Assembly (NCBI GenBank): GCA_965227045.1
Contig: OZ245718.1
Location: 372,001-436,000 of the forward strand
Direction of reading: 5' to 3'
Length of the DNA: 64,000 nucleotides
From: UBA10649 sp965227045
Lineage (GTDB): Bacteria; Actinomycetota; Actinomycetes; S36-B12
The position numbers and the translations under genes are program-made. The first letter of the stretch is position 1. The number at the start of each line of letters is the position of its first letter. Positions 1 through 7,222 of the stretch are shown in pieces. The notes beneath the pieces were generated by a model. It did no database searches. It worked only from the letters and a program-made list of their open reading frames with translations, and had not been told where the DNA came from.

Positions 1-2
1 CG

Positions 3-710
3 ACGTCGGCGATCACGGCGGTGGCGCTGTGGAGCATGTTCGTCAGCCTCGGTCTGCCGATCCTCGGCGTGGCGGCGCTCAACGCATCCGGCGGCGACAC
101 GAACTACTCGTGGGTGGCACCCCTGGGCCTCGCGATCCTCGTGGTCGGAATCACGCTGTTCGTGCTCGTCATGCGGTCGGCACCGCTGGCGGTGCACGTG
201 GGGAACATCGGCAACAAACTCATCGGTCCGCTCCGGTCCAGGATCAGCAAGCTCAAGGACCTGGACCTCGTGGGACCGATCACCAAGTTCCGCAGAGACA
301 TGTACGGCCTGCTGAAGGCTCGCTGGGCCGCAATCACGATCGCCCAGCTCGGCGTGATCATGACCCAGTTCCTCATCTTGTACGTGGCCCTCCGCGGAGT
401 TCAGGGCTGGGACGAGCCCGGCACCTCGGTCATCGCAGCTTTCGGTGCCTTCGCGACCAGCCAGATCATGCTCATGGTGCCGATTACCCCCGGAGGGCTC
501 GGCACCGTCGACGCTCTGATGATCTCGCTGCTGCAGAGTGTCGGCGTCTCGGCCGGAGACGCGACCGCGGCGGATCTCATCTGGCGAATGGCGTCCTACG
601 TTCCGCAGATCGTCGTCGGCATCATCGCCCTCATCACCTGGTTCAAGAAGGCCAACGAGCGGTTCGCGGGCGCGTCGCCGAAGCCATCTCCGGAGCCGAC
701 CGCGAGCTGA
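3..710 (+). CDS. Lysylphosphatidylglycerol synthase-like (LPG_synthase_TM, UPF0104) membrane protein, C-terminal part
   Basis: The frame is open from the left edge of the window, so this is the last 235 residues of a larger integral membrane protein. It has several hydrophobic helices separated by a basic cytoplasmic stretch (GPLRSRISKLKDLD) and the family-typical proline/glycine motif PITPGGLGTVDALM in the last third. Such flippase-like proteins are predicted to move lipids or lipid-linked intermediates across the membrane, but substrates of most members are unknown. It ends in a charged, proline-rich tail. A hairpin terminator follows at 759-800. The family call is good; the true start and any N-terminal domain lie outside the window. 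Confidence 0.8.
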   Translation, partial: TSAITAVALWSMFVSLGLPILGVAALNASGGDTNYSWVAPLGLAILVVGITLFVLVMRSAPLAVHVGNIGNKLIGPLRSRISKLKDLDLVGPITKFRRDMYGLLKARWAAITIAQLGVIMTQFLILYVALRGVQGWDEPGTSVIAAFGAFATSQIMLMVPITPGGLGTVDALMISLLQSVGVSAGDATAADLIWRMASYVPQIVVGIIALITWFKKANERFAGASPKPSPEPTAS

Positions 711-758
711 CGGCGTGTCGGTGCACATGCACCGCATCGTCATCCATAAGGTTGCACC

Positions 759-800
759 GACCTGGTCGTCGCGGGAGGGGAAGCCTTCGACGACCAGGTC
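759..800 (+). terminator. 13-bp inverted repeat, probable terminator of the upstream membrane protein gene
   Basis: The arms GACCTGGTCGTCG (759-771) and CGACGACCAGGTC (788-800) are perfect complements around a 16-nt loop, followed by the T-rich TCTTATTCTC. It lies 49 nt after the stop at 710. The 3' flank also carries the TATTCT -10 box of the next gene, so terminator and promoter are interleaved. Confidence 0.7.
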
Positions 801-803
801 TCT

Positions 804-809
804 TATTCT
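804..809 (+). promoter_or_regulatory. -10 box TATTCT, leaderless promoter of the SGNH hydrolase
   Basis: TATTCT is followed by 6 nt and then the GTG start at 816, so transcription is predicted to begin at the start codon. No Shine-Dalgarno sequence is present. The corresponding -35 position would fall inside the right arm of the terminator hairpin. Confidence 0.55.
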
Positions 810-815
810 CACCTT

Positions 816-1634
816 GTGACCGTCCAGAACAGCCCCCAGCAATGGCGACGATTCGCCGCCCTCGGCGACAGCTTCACCGAGGGGCTCGGTGATCACGAGC
901 GTCCTGATGGCCGTCATCGCGGCTGGGCCGACCTCGTCGCGACGCAACTCGCCAAGCGGGCACGCGCCGACGGTGACGATGGCATCGAGTACGCGAACCT
1001 CGCGATCCGCGGCCGGCTCACGCGGCAGGTCATCGCCGAGCAGGTGCCCGCCGCGGTGGAGCTGCGGCCGGACCTGACCAGCCTCGCGGTTGGCGTCAAC
1101 GACACCCTGCGCCGCCGGTTCGATCTGAACGCCTCCGCGACCGCACTCGAGAGCGGGGTCCGCCGCTTGCGCGAGTCGGGCAGCGACGTGCTCGTCTTCT
1201 CGTTCGGCGATCCGGGCCGCAGGTCGAAGGTCATGGGCAGCGTGCGCGAGCGCATTCGCGCGTACAACTCGGCCGTCGAGGCGATCGCCGACCTGTACGA
1301 CTGCTACCTGGTCAGGTACTGGGACGTGGCGGTCTTCGACGACGATCGGCTGTGGGCCGATGACCGCCTGCACCTGTCGGCGGTGGGGCATCGCGTCGCT
1401 GCGTCCAGCGCGCTCGAGGCCCTGGGCATCGGCGGGTCCAACTGGCGCACTCCGCTGCCGCCGGGCCGGGTGCCCTCGGTTGCTGAGCGGACGGCGAGCC
1501 ACGCGCGCTGGGCGAGCGGGCACCTGGCCCCCTGGGTCATCAGGCGCCTCAAGGGTGCCTCCTCGGGCGACGGGATCGAGCCCAAGCATGCGGACTGGGT
1601 GCGGGTCGACGGCGGATCGGGGAGTTCCACGTAG
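816..1634 (+). CDS. SGNH/GDSL-family hydrolase (putative esterase/lipase)
   Basis: A 272-residue protein with the ordered blocks of SGNH hydrolases: block I GDSFTEG (nucleophile Ser19), a Gly in the RGRLT region, block III GVND (93-96) and block V DDRLHLSAVGH with the Asp183/His186 pair. There is no signal peptide, so a cytoplasmic esterase or acyl hydrolase is likely; the substrate cannot be read from sequence. GTG is chosen because it sits 6 nt after a TATTCT -10 box and precedes block I by a typical distance. The following gre-like gene starts 28 nt downstream with its own TAGGCT box overlapping this stop codon region (1632-1637). Confidence 0.85.
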   Translation: MTVQNSPQQWRRFAALGDSFTEGLGDHERPDGRHRGWADLVATQLAKRARADGDDGIEYANLAIRGRLTRQVIAEQVPAAVELRPDLTSLAVGVNDTLRRRFDLNASATALESGVRRLRESGSDVLVFSFGDPGRRSKVMGSVRERIRAYNSAVEAIADLYDCYLVRYWDVAVFDDDRLWADDRLHLSAVGHRVAASSALEALGIGGSNWRTPLPPGRVPSVAERTASHARWASGHLAPWVIRRLKGASSGDGIEPKHADWVRVDGGSGSST

Positions 1635-1662
1635 GCTGGTGGTCACACCTTGGGAGGTACGC

Positions 1663-2160
1663 ATGGCAGCAGGGAAGAACAAGCCGGGGGAAATCAATGG
1701 TCGCCCCCAGCTCACGCGAGAGGGATATGACCGGCTCCAGGAGCGGGTTTTGGACATTCGCGATCGCCAGCTGCCCGAGATGCGCCCGCTGCTCATCGAG
1801 ACCGAGCGCGACGAGCGGATCGTCGCCGAGTTCGAGCGCCTCATCGAGGAGGCCGGCATCATCGACGCCCTTCTCGCGCAGGCCGACGTCATCAGCATCA
1901 ATGCCGACGACGTCGCGAATGGCATCTCGCTCGGCATGCGCGCACAGGTGACTCTTGAGGACGGATCGAAGGAGTGGGTGCGTCCGGTTCATCCGGACGA
2001 GGGTTTCCTCGACGAGGAGCGCATCTCCGTGACCTCGCCGCTGGCGCTCGCGCTCCTGGGCGCCTCCGCGGGCGACACTGTGATGGTCCAGGCGCCGACC
2101 GGTGACTGGCCGTGCAAGGTCCTGGCGATCAGCCTCGATGGGGTTCTCGCCGACGCCTGA
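1663..2160 (+). CDS. GreA/GreB-family transcription elongation factor (divergent)
   Basis: A 165-residue protein with a Gre layout: an N-terminal helical hairpin beginning with LTREGYDRLQERV and a C-terminal FKBP-like domain (about residues 88-160, including ISVTSPLALALLGASAGD). Gre factors insert a coiled coil into the RNA polymerase secondary channel and stimulate cleavage of backtracked RNA. Here the tip region (LLIETERDERIVAEFERLI) does not match the usual AAxxxGDLSENAEY sequence, although acidic residues are present, so cleavage activity is uncertain. It may be one of the actinobacterial Gre paralogues with a different role. ATG is chosen for the strong GGGAGGT ribosome site 4-11 nt upstream; the frame is open further 5' inside the SGNH gene but without homology. 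Confidence 0.8.
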   Translation: MAAGKNKPGEINGRPQLTREGYDRLQERVLDIRDRQLPEMRPLLIETERDERIVAEFERLIEEAGIIDALLAQADVISINADDVANGISLGMRAQVTLEDGSKEWVRPVHPDEGFLDEERISVTSPLALALLGASAGDTVMVQAPTGDWPCKVLAISLDGVLADA

Positions 2161-2248
2161 CCCACACGCGGACGCGTTCGCGGTTCGCTCCTCACAGGCC
2201 CAAGATTGAGGCTCGGCAAGGCCGCTGACCTGCCCGAGGGTCGGCGAC

Positions 2249-3280
2249 ATGACAACCTCCGCTGCTGACACCCTCGTTCTGTCGAGCCCTGACGCACTCG
2301 TCTCCGGGCTGCCCTACTTGCTCGGCTTCCCACCCGTCGAGAGCGCGGTCCTGCTGTGGCTGCGCAACCGTCGCCTGCTGCTCACGCAGCGCATCGACCT
2401 GCCCGGCGACGCGGCTGAGATCGACCCCTGGCTCGGTGCGATGTGGTCGCATATCGCCGCGCGCGAGGCCGACGAACTGGTCATCGTCATCGTCACCGGA
2501 CGAGACGATGCGGCGGACCTCGCCGCACAGATCCACATCGTCGCTGCGGAACGCGAGCTGCGCGTTCGCGATGCGATCGTCGTCGACGAGGGTCGCTGGC
2601 GAAGCCTGATGTGCACCGATCCCGAGTGCTGCGATCCCGGCGGGCGGACCCTCGATCGCGAGGTCGCCGATCGGGTGGCCGCGGAGTTCGCGGGAGCCGG
2701 GGTGGCGCCGGTCGCCGCGCGCGCCGACGTCGTGAGGGAGTTCGCCGAGGACGCCGGGGGAGTTGCGTCTGTCGCGCACCTCGTGTCCGCAGACCTGCCC
2801 CCTCGCGGCCGGGGTCGCGAGCGGTGGCGCGACGAGATCATCGGCGAGGTGACTGCACGAATGGAGGTGCCCAGACGCGACCTGGAGGCCGACGACATAG
2901 CGGCTGTCGTGCGTGGGCTCAAGGACATCCGCGTGCGCGACACCGTTCTGTGGGAGCTGTCGAATGCCGATCAGGCATCCAGGTTCCGAGCGCTGACTCT
3001 GCTCACCACCTGTGCTCGATCGGCGCCTGCCGGGCATGTGGCGCCGGTCGCGACCTGTGCGGCCATCGCGGCGTGGCTGGTCGGTGACGGTGCGCGCGCG
3101 CAGGTCGCGCTCGAGCGCGCTCTCGCGGACCGGCCGGACTACTCCCTTGCCGTACTCGTCCAGCACTCGGTGCGCGTAGGCCTGCCGCCGGCGGCGTGGG
3201 GCGAGGCGATGGGCGGCTTGAGCAGGCAGGAGTGCCGGCATGGGCGAGGCCGCTCGGCCGCCCGCACGCGGGCTTCGTAG
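2249..3280 (+). CDS. DUF4192 domain-containing protein
   Basis: A 343-residue soluble protein whose N-terminus (LSSPDALVSGLPYLLGFPP then ESAVLLWL) is characteristic of DUF4192, a family largely confined to actinobacteria and of unknown function. A cysteine pair (CTDPECCDPGG) lies in the middle third, which could bind metal. The last 20 residues are basic and low in complexity. It stands alone, between the Gre-like gene and the SAM-IV riboswitch, with no clear operon partner. No function is assigned. Confidence 0.75.
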   Translation: MTTSAADTLVLSSPDALVSGLPYLLGFPPVESAVLLWLRNRRLLLTQRIDLPGDAAEIDPWLGAMWSHIAAREADELVIVIVTGRDDAADLAAQIHIVAAERELRVRDAIVVDEGRWRSLMCTDPECCDPGGRTLDREVADRVAAEFAGAGVAPVAARADVVREFAEDAGGVASVAHLVSADLPPRGRGRERWRDEIIGEVTARMEVPRRDLEADDIAAVVRGLKDIRVRDTVLWELSNADQASRFRALTLLTTCARSAPAGHVAPVATCAAIAAWLVGDGARAQVALERALADRPDYSLAVLVQHSVRVGLPPAAWGEAMGGLSRQECRHGRGRSAARTRAS

Positions 3281-3315
3281 GCGGGCCTCGCGTCGCGTCG
3301 AACCACACCTGTGGG

Positions 3316-3321
3316 TATGGT
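3316..3321 (+). promoter_or_regulatory. -10 box TATGGT driving the SAM-IV leader of metYX
   Basis: TATGGT lies 5 nt before the first paired base of the riboswitch P1 helix (3327), placing the expected start of transcription at the aptamer's edge. No convincing -35 element is visible. Confidence 0.5.
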
Positions 3322-3326
3322 TTGCG

Positions 3327-3436
3327 CAGGTCAAGAGTTCCAGCGATCAGCTCCGGCTAGCTGGACGGCAACCCTCCACCGCGGTGGGGTGCTCCGGATG
3401 AAGACCTGGCCCGGAAGGTCGGGCAAGCGCGGGTCT
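3327..3436 (+). promoter_or_regulatory. SAM-IV riboswitch aptamer upstream of metYX
   Basis: The sequence follows the actinobacterial SAM-IV consensus closely. P1 is formed by CAGGTC (3327-3332) pairing with GACCTG (3403-3408); the core contains CCAGC, GGCTAGCTGG and GGCAACCCTCCACC, then GCGGTGGGGTGCTCCGG. A downstream stem GCCCG/CGGGC (3409-3413 with 3420-3424) leads to the conserved GGCAAGCGCGGGTC tail. SAM-IV RNAs bind S-adenosylmethionine and lower expression of methionine-pathway genes. Its place before an O-acetylhomoserine sulfhydrylase gene fits exactly. This is a recognition by eye, not a covariance-model search. Confidence 0.92.
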
Positions 3437-3453
3437 TGCACAGGGCAAGACCC
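3431..3453 (+). promoter_or_regulatory. Hairpin overlapping the SAM-IV 3' end (candidate expression platform)
   Basis: GGGTCTTGC (3431-3439) pairs perfectly with GCAAGACCC (3445-3453) around a 5-nt loop. The left arm overlaps the terminal GGGTC of the aptamer, so aptamer folding and this hairpin could exclude each other. A second perfect 8-bp stem, CTGAACCC/GGGTTCAG (3498-3505 with 3521-3528), lies further down. The 3454-3625 leader contains nothing else I recognise. Confidence 0.45.
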
Positions 3454-3625
3454 CAGAGCGATGCGAGGTCTGCCATGCGATGTCGAATGCCGAGCAGCTG
3501 AACCCGTAAGTCCCGCGGCGGGGTTCAGCACCCACCACCACGTTCCACGAGTCGGCCCTTCGGGTCGGCGACCTTGACGTACCCATCAGACACCGCGCCA
3601 CAGGCGCACACCCAAGGAGAGTCAC

Positions 3626-4939
3626 ATGAGCACAGGTTGGTCCTTTGAGACGAAGCAGATCCATGCCGGACAGGCACCAGACGCCGCCACCAACGCGCGG
3701 GCACTGCCGATCTACCAGACCACGTCGTACACGTTCAACGACACGACGCATGCCGCGAACCTGTTCAGCCTGAAGGAACTCGGCAACATCTACACCCGCA
3801 TCATGAACCCGACCCAGGCCGTCGTCGAGGACCGCATCGCGGCTCTTGAGGGCGGAGTCGCCGCGCTTCTCGTCGCGAGCGGCCAGGCTGCCGAGACCAT
3901 CGCGTTCCTCAACATCGCGGAGGCCGGCGACCACATCGTGTCGAGCCCGAGCCTGTACGGCGGCACCTACAACCTCCTGCACTACACGCTGGCCAAGCTG
4001 GGCATCACGACCACGTTCGTCGAGAACCCCGACGATCCGGAGTCGTGGCGCGCGGCCGTGCAGCCGAACACGAAGCTGTTCTTCGGCGAGTCGATTGCCA
4101 ACCCCAAGAACGACATCCTCGACATCGAGGCGGTCGCGAAGGTGGCGCACGAGGTCGGCGTCCCGTTGATCATCGACAACACCGTGGCGACCCCATACCT
4201 GATCCGTCCGCTCGAGTGGGGCGCGGACATCGTCGTGCACTCGGCGACGAAGTACCTCGGCGGTCACGGCACGGCAATCGCGGGCGTCATCGTGGACGGC
4301 GGCACGTTCGACTACGCGCAGTACCCCGAGCGCTTTCCGAACTACAACCAGCCGGACCCGAGCTATCACGGTCTCGTCTACGCGCGCGACCTCGGAGTGG
4401 GCTCGGCGTTCGGGGCGAACCTGTCGTTCATCCTCAAGGCGCGCGTTCAGCTGCTTCGCGATCTCGGCGCCGCCGTATCGCCGTTCAACGCGTTCCTCAT
4501 CGCCCAGGGCATCGAGACGCTGTCGCTGCGCATCGAACGGCACGTCGAGAACGCCCAGAAGGTCGCGGACTGGCTCACCGGTCGCGACGAGGTGCTGTCG
4601 GTCAACTACGCCGGTCTGACGACCAGCCCCTGGTACGCACTCGGGCAGAAGTACGCACCGAAGGGTCCCGGAGCCGTGCTGGCCTTCGAGATCGCCGGCG
4701 GGGTCGAGGCCGGGCAGGCGTTCGTCGAGGCGCTGGAACTCCACAGCCACGTTGCCAACATCGGTGACGTGCGCAGCCTGGTCATCCATCCGGCATCGAC
4801 GACCCACTCGCAGTTGTCCGCCGAGGAGCAGCTGGCCGCAGGCGTCACCCCCGGCCTGGTTCGACTGGCGGTCGGCATCGAGAACATCGACGACATCCTC
4901 GCCGACCTCGACTCCGGGTTCCGGGCTGCCAAGGCCTGA
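3626..4939 (+). CDS. metY: O-acetylhomoserine aminocarboxypropyltransferase (O-acetylhomoserine sulfhydrylase)
   Basis: A 437-residue PLP enzyme of the Cys/Met metabolism family. It uses sulfide and O-acetyl-L-homoserine to make homocysteine and acetate. Visible features are the N-terminal FETKQIHAGQ, the YTRIMNPTQ phosphate-binding region, Asp184 in LIIDNTVATP (PLP ring nitrogen) and the Schiff-base lysine Lys209 in HSATKYLGGHG. Length and the extra central loop (PERFPNYNQPDPSYHG) match MetY rather than the shorter MetB/MetZ. A clear AAGGAGA site precedes the ATG. It is translated from the SAM-IV-controlled transcript together with metX, which begins 7 nt after this stop and supplies the substrate. 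Confidence 0.95.
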   Translation: MSTGWSFETKQIHAGQAPDAATNARALPIYQTTSYTFNDTTHAANLFSLKELGNIYTRIMNPTQAVVEDRIAALEGGVAALLVASGQAAETIAFLNIAEAGDHIVSSPSLYGGTYNLLHYTLAKLGITTTFVENPDDPESWRAAVQPNTKLFFGESIANPKNDILDIEAVAKVAHEVGVPLIIDNTVATPYLIRPLEWGADIVVHSATKYLGGHGTAIAGVIVDGGTFDYAQYPERFPNYNQPDPSYHGLVYARDLGVGSAFGANLSFILKARVQLLRDLGAAVSPFNAFLIAQGIETLSLRIERHVENAQKVADWLTGRDEVLSVNYAGLTTSPWYALGQKYAPKGPGAVLAFEIAGGVEAGQAFVEALELHSHVANIGDVRSLVIHPASTTHSQLSAEEQLAAGVTPGLVRLAVGIENIDDILADLDSGFRAAKA

Positions 4940-4946
4940 GCCGCCG

Positions 4947-6119
4947 ATGAACGAGTACGGACCGATCTCGTACGAGGGACCCCCTCCCGCCAGCGCTGCC
5001 TGGCGGGAGGGGGATGCCGTCGGGCACCGCCTGTTCGCCGATGTCGGCGACGTGGCGACCGAATCGGGCGTGGTCGTCCCCGATGTGCGGGTGGCCTATG
5101 AGACCTGGGGCGTGCTCAACGCCGATCGGTCGAACGCGATCTACGTCTGCCACGCGCTGACCGGCGACTCGCACGTGACCGGGCCGGCCGGGCCAGGTCA
5201 CAAGACCGCCGGATGGTGGGACGGGCTGGTCGGCCCGGGCATGGCGATCGACACCGACGAGTGGTTCGTCGTGTGTGCAAACGTGCTTGGCGGCTGCCAG
5301 GGCACCACGGGTGCCTCCTCGACCGCGCCCGACGGGCGGCCGTGGGGAAGTCGCTTCCCCGTCGTGACGGTTGCCGACATGGTCGAGGTCGAGCGACGGC
5401 TTACCGACCTGCTGGGGATCCAGTCGTGGGCGCTGATGTTCGGTCCGTCCCTTGGCGGGATGCGCGTGCTGGAGTGGCTGGTCCGGCACCCCGAACGGCT
5501 CCGTGGAGCCCTTCTCCTGGGCACCACTGCAGCCGTGACGGCTGACCAGATCGGCACGCACGCCACCCAGCTCGCCGCGATCGAGGCCGACCCGGCCTTC
5601 CGCGGCGGGGACTACTACGACGCGTCGCCCGGACACGGCCCGCACGTGGGCATGGGCATCGCCCGGCGCATCGCTCACCTGACGTACCGGTGCGACACCG
5701 AGCTCGACCTGCGTTTCGGCCGTGACCCGCAGGAGGGTGAGGACCCGTATGCCGGCGGACGCTTCGCCGTCGAGTCGTACCTGGATCATCACGCCGACAA
5801 GCTGGCGCGGCGGTTCGACGCGAACACCTACGTCGCGCTCACGCGATCGATGAGCCTGTTCGACGTCGGCCGCGGCCGTGGCGGGGTGGCCAACGCGCTG
5901 GCCGACGTGACCGTGCCCGTGACCGTGATCGGCATCGACTCCGACCGGCTGTTCCCCGTGCGCCTCCAGCAGGAGCTGGTCGACCTCACACCCGGCGCCG
6001 AGGAACTGCATCTCATCCACTCGCCGTACGGCCACGACGGGTTCCTCGTCGAGAACGACCAGGTGGCGGCCTTCGCCCGGCTCGCCCTCGACCGCGTCTA
6101 CCGCAACGACCAGCGCTAA
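4947..6119 (+). CDS. metX: Homoserine O-acetyltransferase
   Basis: A 390-residue alpha/beta-hydrolase-fold acyltransferase that acetylates homoserine for the sulfhydrylase encoded just upstream. The nucleophile elbow is GPSLGGM with Ser168; Asp333 (in GIDSDRLFP) and His363 (in YGHDGF) complete the triad at the usual spacing. The elbow has Pro where most relatives have Gly (GGSLGG). ATG at 4947 is chosen because it is 7 nt after metY and its N-terminus (PPASAAWREGDAVG) resembles other actinobacterial MetX; longer in-frame starts would lie inside metY. Codons 12-23 form a perfect 14-bp hairpin (see separate entry), which may reduce translation or transcription of metX relative to metY. Confidence 0.93.
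   Translation: MNEYGPISYEGPPPASAAWREGDAVGHRLFADVGDVATESGVVVPDVRVAYETWGVLNADRSNAIYVCHALTGDSHVTGPAGPGHKTAGWWDGLVGPGMAIDTDEWFVVCANVLGGCQGTTGASSTAPDGRPWGSRFPVVTVADMVEVERRLTDLLGIQSWALMFGPSLGGMRVLEWLVRHPERLRGALLLGTTAAVTADQIGTHATQLAAIEADPAFRGGDYYDASPGHGPHVGMGIARRIAHLTYRCDTELDLRFGRDPQEGEDPYAGGRFAVESYLDHHADKLARRFDANTYVALTRSMSLFDVGRGRGGVANALADVTVPVTVIGIDSDRLFPVRLQQELVDLTPGAEELHLIHSPYGHDGFLVENDQVAAFARLALDRVYRNDQR
4980..5013 (+). repeat. Perfect 14-bp hairpin inside the 5' coding region of metX
   Basis: The arms CCCCCTCCCGCCAG (4980-4993) and CTGGCGGGAGGGGG (5000-5013) flank a 6-nt loop. The stem starts 33 nt after the first base of the metX start codon and is nearly all G:C. A stem of this strength beside the initiation region could impede ribosomes or polymerase; this effect is inferred, not shown. 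Confidence 0.85.
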
Positions 6120-6124
6120 CCCCA

Positions 6125-6194
6125 CCTCGCCGACCTTGAGGTTTGGCACCCTCCGGCTTCGCCGCGAGGGTGCCAAACCTCAAGGTCGGCGAGG
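6125..6194. terminator. 29-bp intergenic palindrome after metX (probable terminator)
   Basis: Arms 6125-6153 and 6166-6194 are perfect reverse complements (core CCTTGAGGTTTGGCACCC), and the 12-nt loop can itself form CGGC/GCCG. It begins 6 nt after the metX stop and ends about 50 nt before the -10 box of the next gene. There is no U-tract, so it may act by structure alone or protect the 3' end. It shares architecture, not sequence, with the palindromes at 27206, 61677 and 63609. Confidence 0.75.
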
Positions 6195-6244
6195 GCGTGT
6201 CCACAGGGGCGGGGCGGGATCTTCTTCACAGCGGGCGTGCGACC

Positions 6245-6250
6245 TAGCGT
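6245..6250 (+). promoter_or_regulatory. -10 box TAGCGT, leaderless promoter of the PKD-like secreted protein
   Basis: TAGCGT is followed by 6 nt and the GTG at 6257; no ribosome site is present. Confidence 0.55.
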
Positions 6251-6256
6251 CGAGGC

Positions 6257-7099
6257 GTGCTCCGCATCCGCACCGTCCTCGCCACGGTCGTCCTTGCCTG
6301 CGCGTGCGTCCTGGCCGGCCCGCCGGGGTGGGCCGAGGGTGCGCCGCCCGCCGGCGCAACCGACGTCCACGGTGACGACGAGGCTGACCGGTACGTCGGC
6401 ACCGGCGGTCTCGTGCTGCCGGGCACCATCGGCTCGGGCCTGCGTGTGGAGGTCGCCAGTTGCCTGGGCTGCCAGTGGCGCCTGACCAGCCCATGCCTGC
6501 AGTCGGACGACGGCAATCCGTTCTCCGGTACTCCGGTGTGCTTGAGCGTCGTGCGCGGATGCCCGAACATGGCCGAGCTTCTGCGCGGCTGGTTCCAGCC
6601 GCCCGACGGCGCCTGGCGCGAGCTCGGTCTGGTCTGCATCGACCAGGCCGGACCGGTCACCGTCGCGAACGCAGGCGCGCAGGTTCGCGACTGGCTGGCC
6701 GTTCACGTGCCCGCCCAGCGGCAGTCCCTCCAGCCGGCCCGTGGTGTGGTCACGCAGCTACCCGTCGTCTTCGACTCCGGCCAGGAAGTCCGGGGACTGC
6801 AGGCGAATGCAGAGCTGCTCGGGCAGCCGGTCGAGTTGGATGCGCGACCCGCGTGGCGCTGGGAGTTCGGCGACGGGTCTTCGCTGGCCACGCTCGACCC
6901 CGGCGGCGCATACCCGAATATGGGTGTTACCCATACCTATCGGGTGGCGGGGGACTACCGCGTGCAGCTCTCCACGACCTGGACGGCGGCCTTCACGGTC
7001 GACGGACTCGGCCCCTATTCCATCGCGGAACCGGTGCGTCAGATGTCGTCCCTGCGGGTATCGATAGGTGAGGGCCGAGCGGTCCTCGCCACGCGTTAG
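6257..7099 (+). CDS. Secreted cysteine-containing protein with PKD-like motif
   Basis: A 280-residue protein with a Sec-type signal peptide (MLRIRTVLATVVLACACVLA, cleavage probably near residue 28). The mature part has six cysteines (69, 72, 80, 95, 102, 127), the first two as CLGC, which may form disulfides outside the cell. Near the C-terminus the WEFGDGS (202-208) and HTYRVAGDYRVQL signature marks a PKD-like beta-sandwich, a fold common in surface and secreted proteins and usually involved in binding. No catalytic domain is visible. The GTG start sits 6 nt after a TAGCGT -10 box. It stands alone, 124 nt before the sigma factor gene, and function is unknown. Confidence 0.7.
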   Translation: MLRIRTVLATVVLACACVLAGPPGWAEGAPPAGATDVHGDDEADRYVGTGGLVLPGTIGSGLRVEVASCLGCQWRLTSPCLQSDDGNPFSGTPVCLSVVRGCPNMAELLRGWFQPPDGAWRELGLVCIDQAGPVTVANAGAQVRDWLAVHVPAQRQSLQPARGVVTQLPVVFDSGQEVRGLQANAELLGQPVELDARPAWRWEFGDGSSLATLDPGGAYPNMGVTHTYRVAGDYRVQLSTTWTAAFTVDGLGPYSIAEPVRQMSSLRVSIGEGRAVLATR

Positions 7100-7149
7100 C
7101 CCCCCTGGCGAACAAAGTGGACAGGGCATGGAATACTGGGGTCATCTTG

Positions 7150-7182
7150 GCCCGTTTCCAAGCCTTACGGCTTGACACGGGC
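7150..7182 (+). other. Leader hairpin upstream of the principal sigma factor gene
   Basis: GCCCGT (7150-7155) pairs with ACGGGC (7177-7182), and AAGCC (7160-7164) with GGCTT (7169-7173), giving a two-step stem about 40 nt before the ATG. It could be a 5' leader structure or a weak terminator of the upstream gene. Confidence 0.4.
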
Positions 7183-7222
7183 CCTTGTCGTGGGTCATTG
7201 CGAGAAAGGCACCCCCATCTCG

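Noticed and set aside
7172..7200. TTGACA followed 17 nt later by TCATTG as a sigma-70 promoter for the sigma factor gene
   Set aside because: The -10 is poor (TCATTG) and the TTGACA lies inside a hairpin leader (7150-7182); coincidence is more likely.
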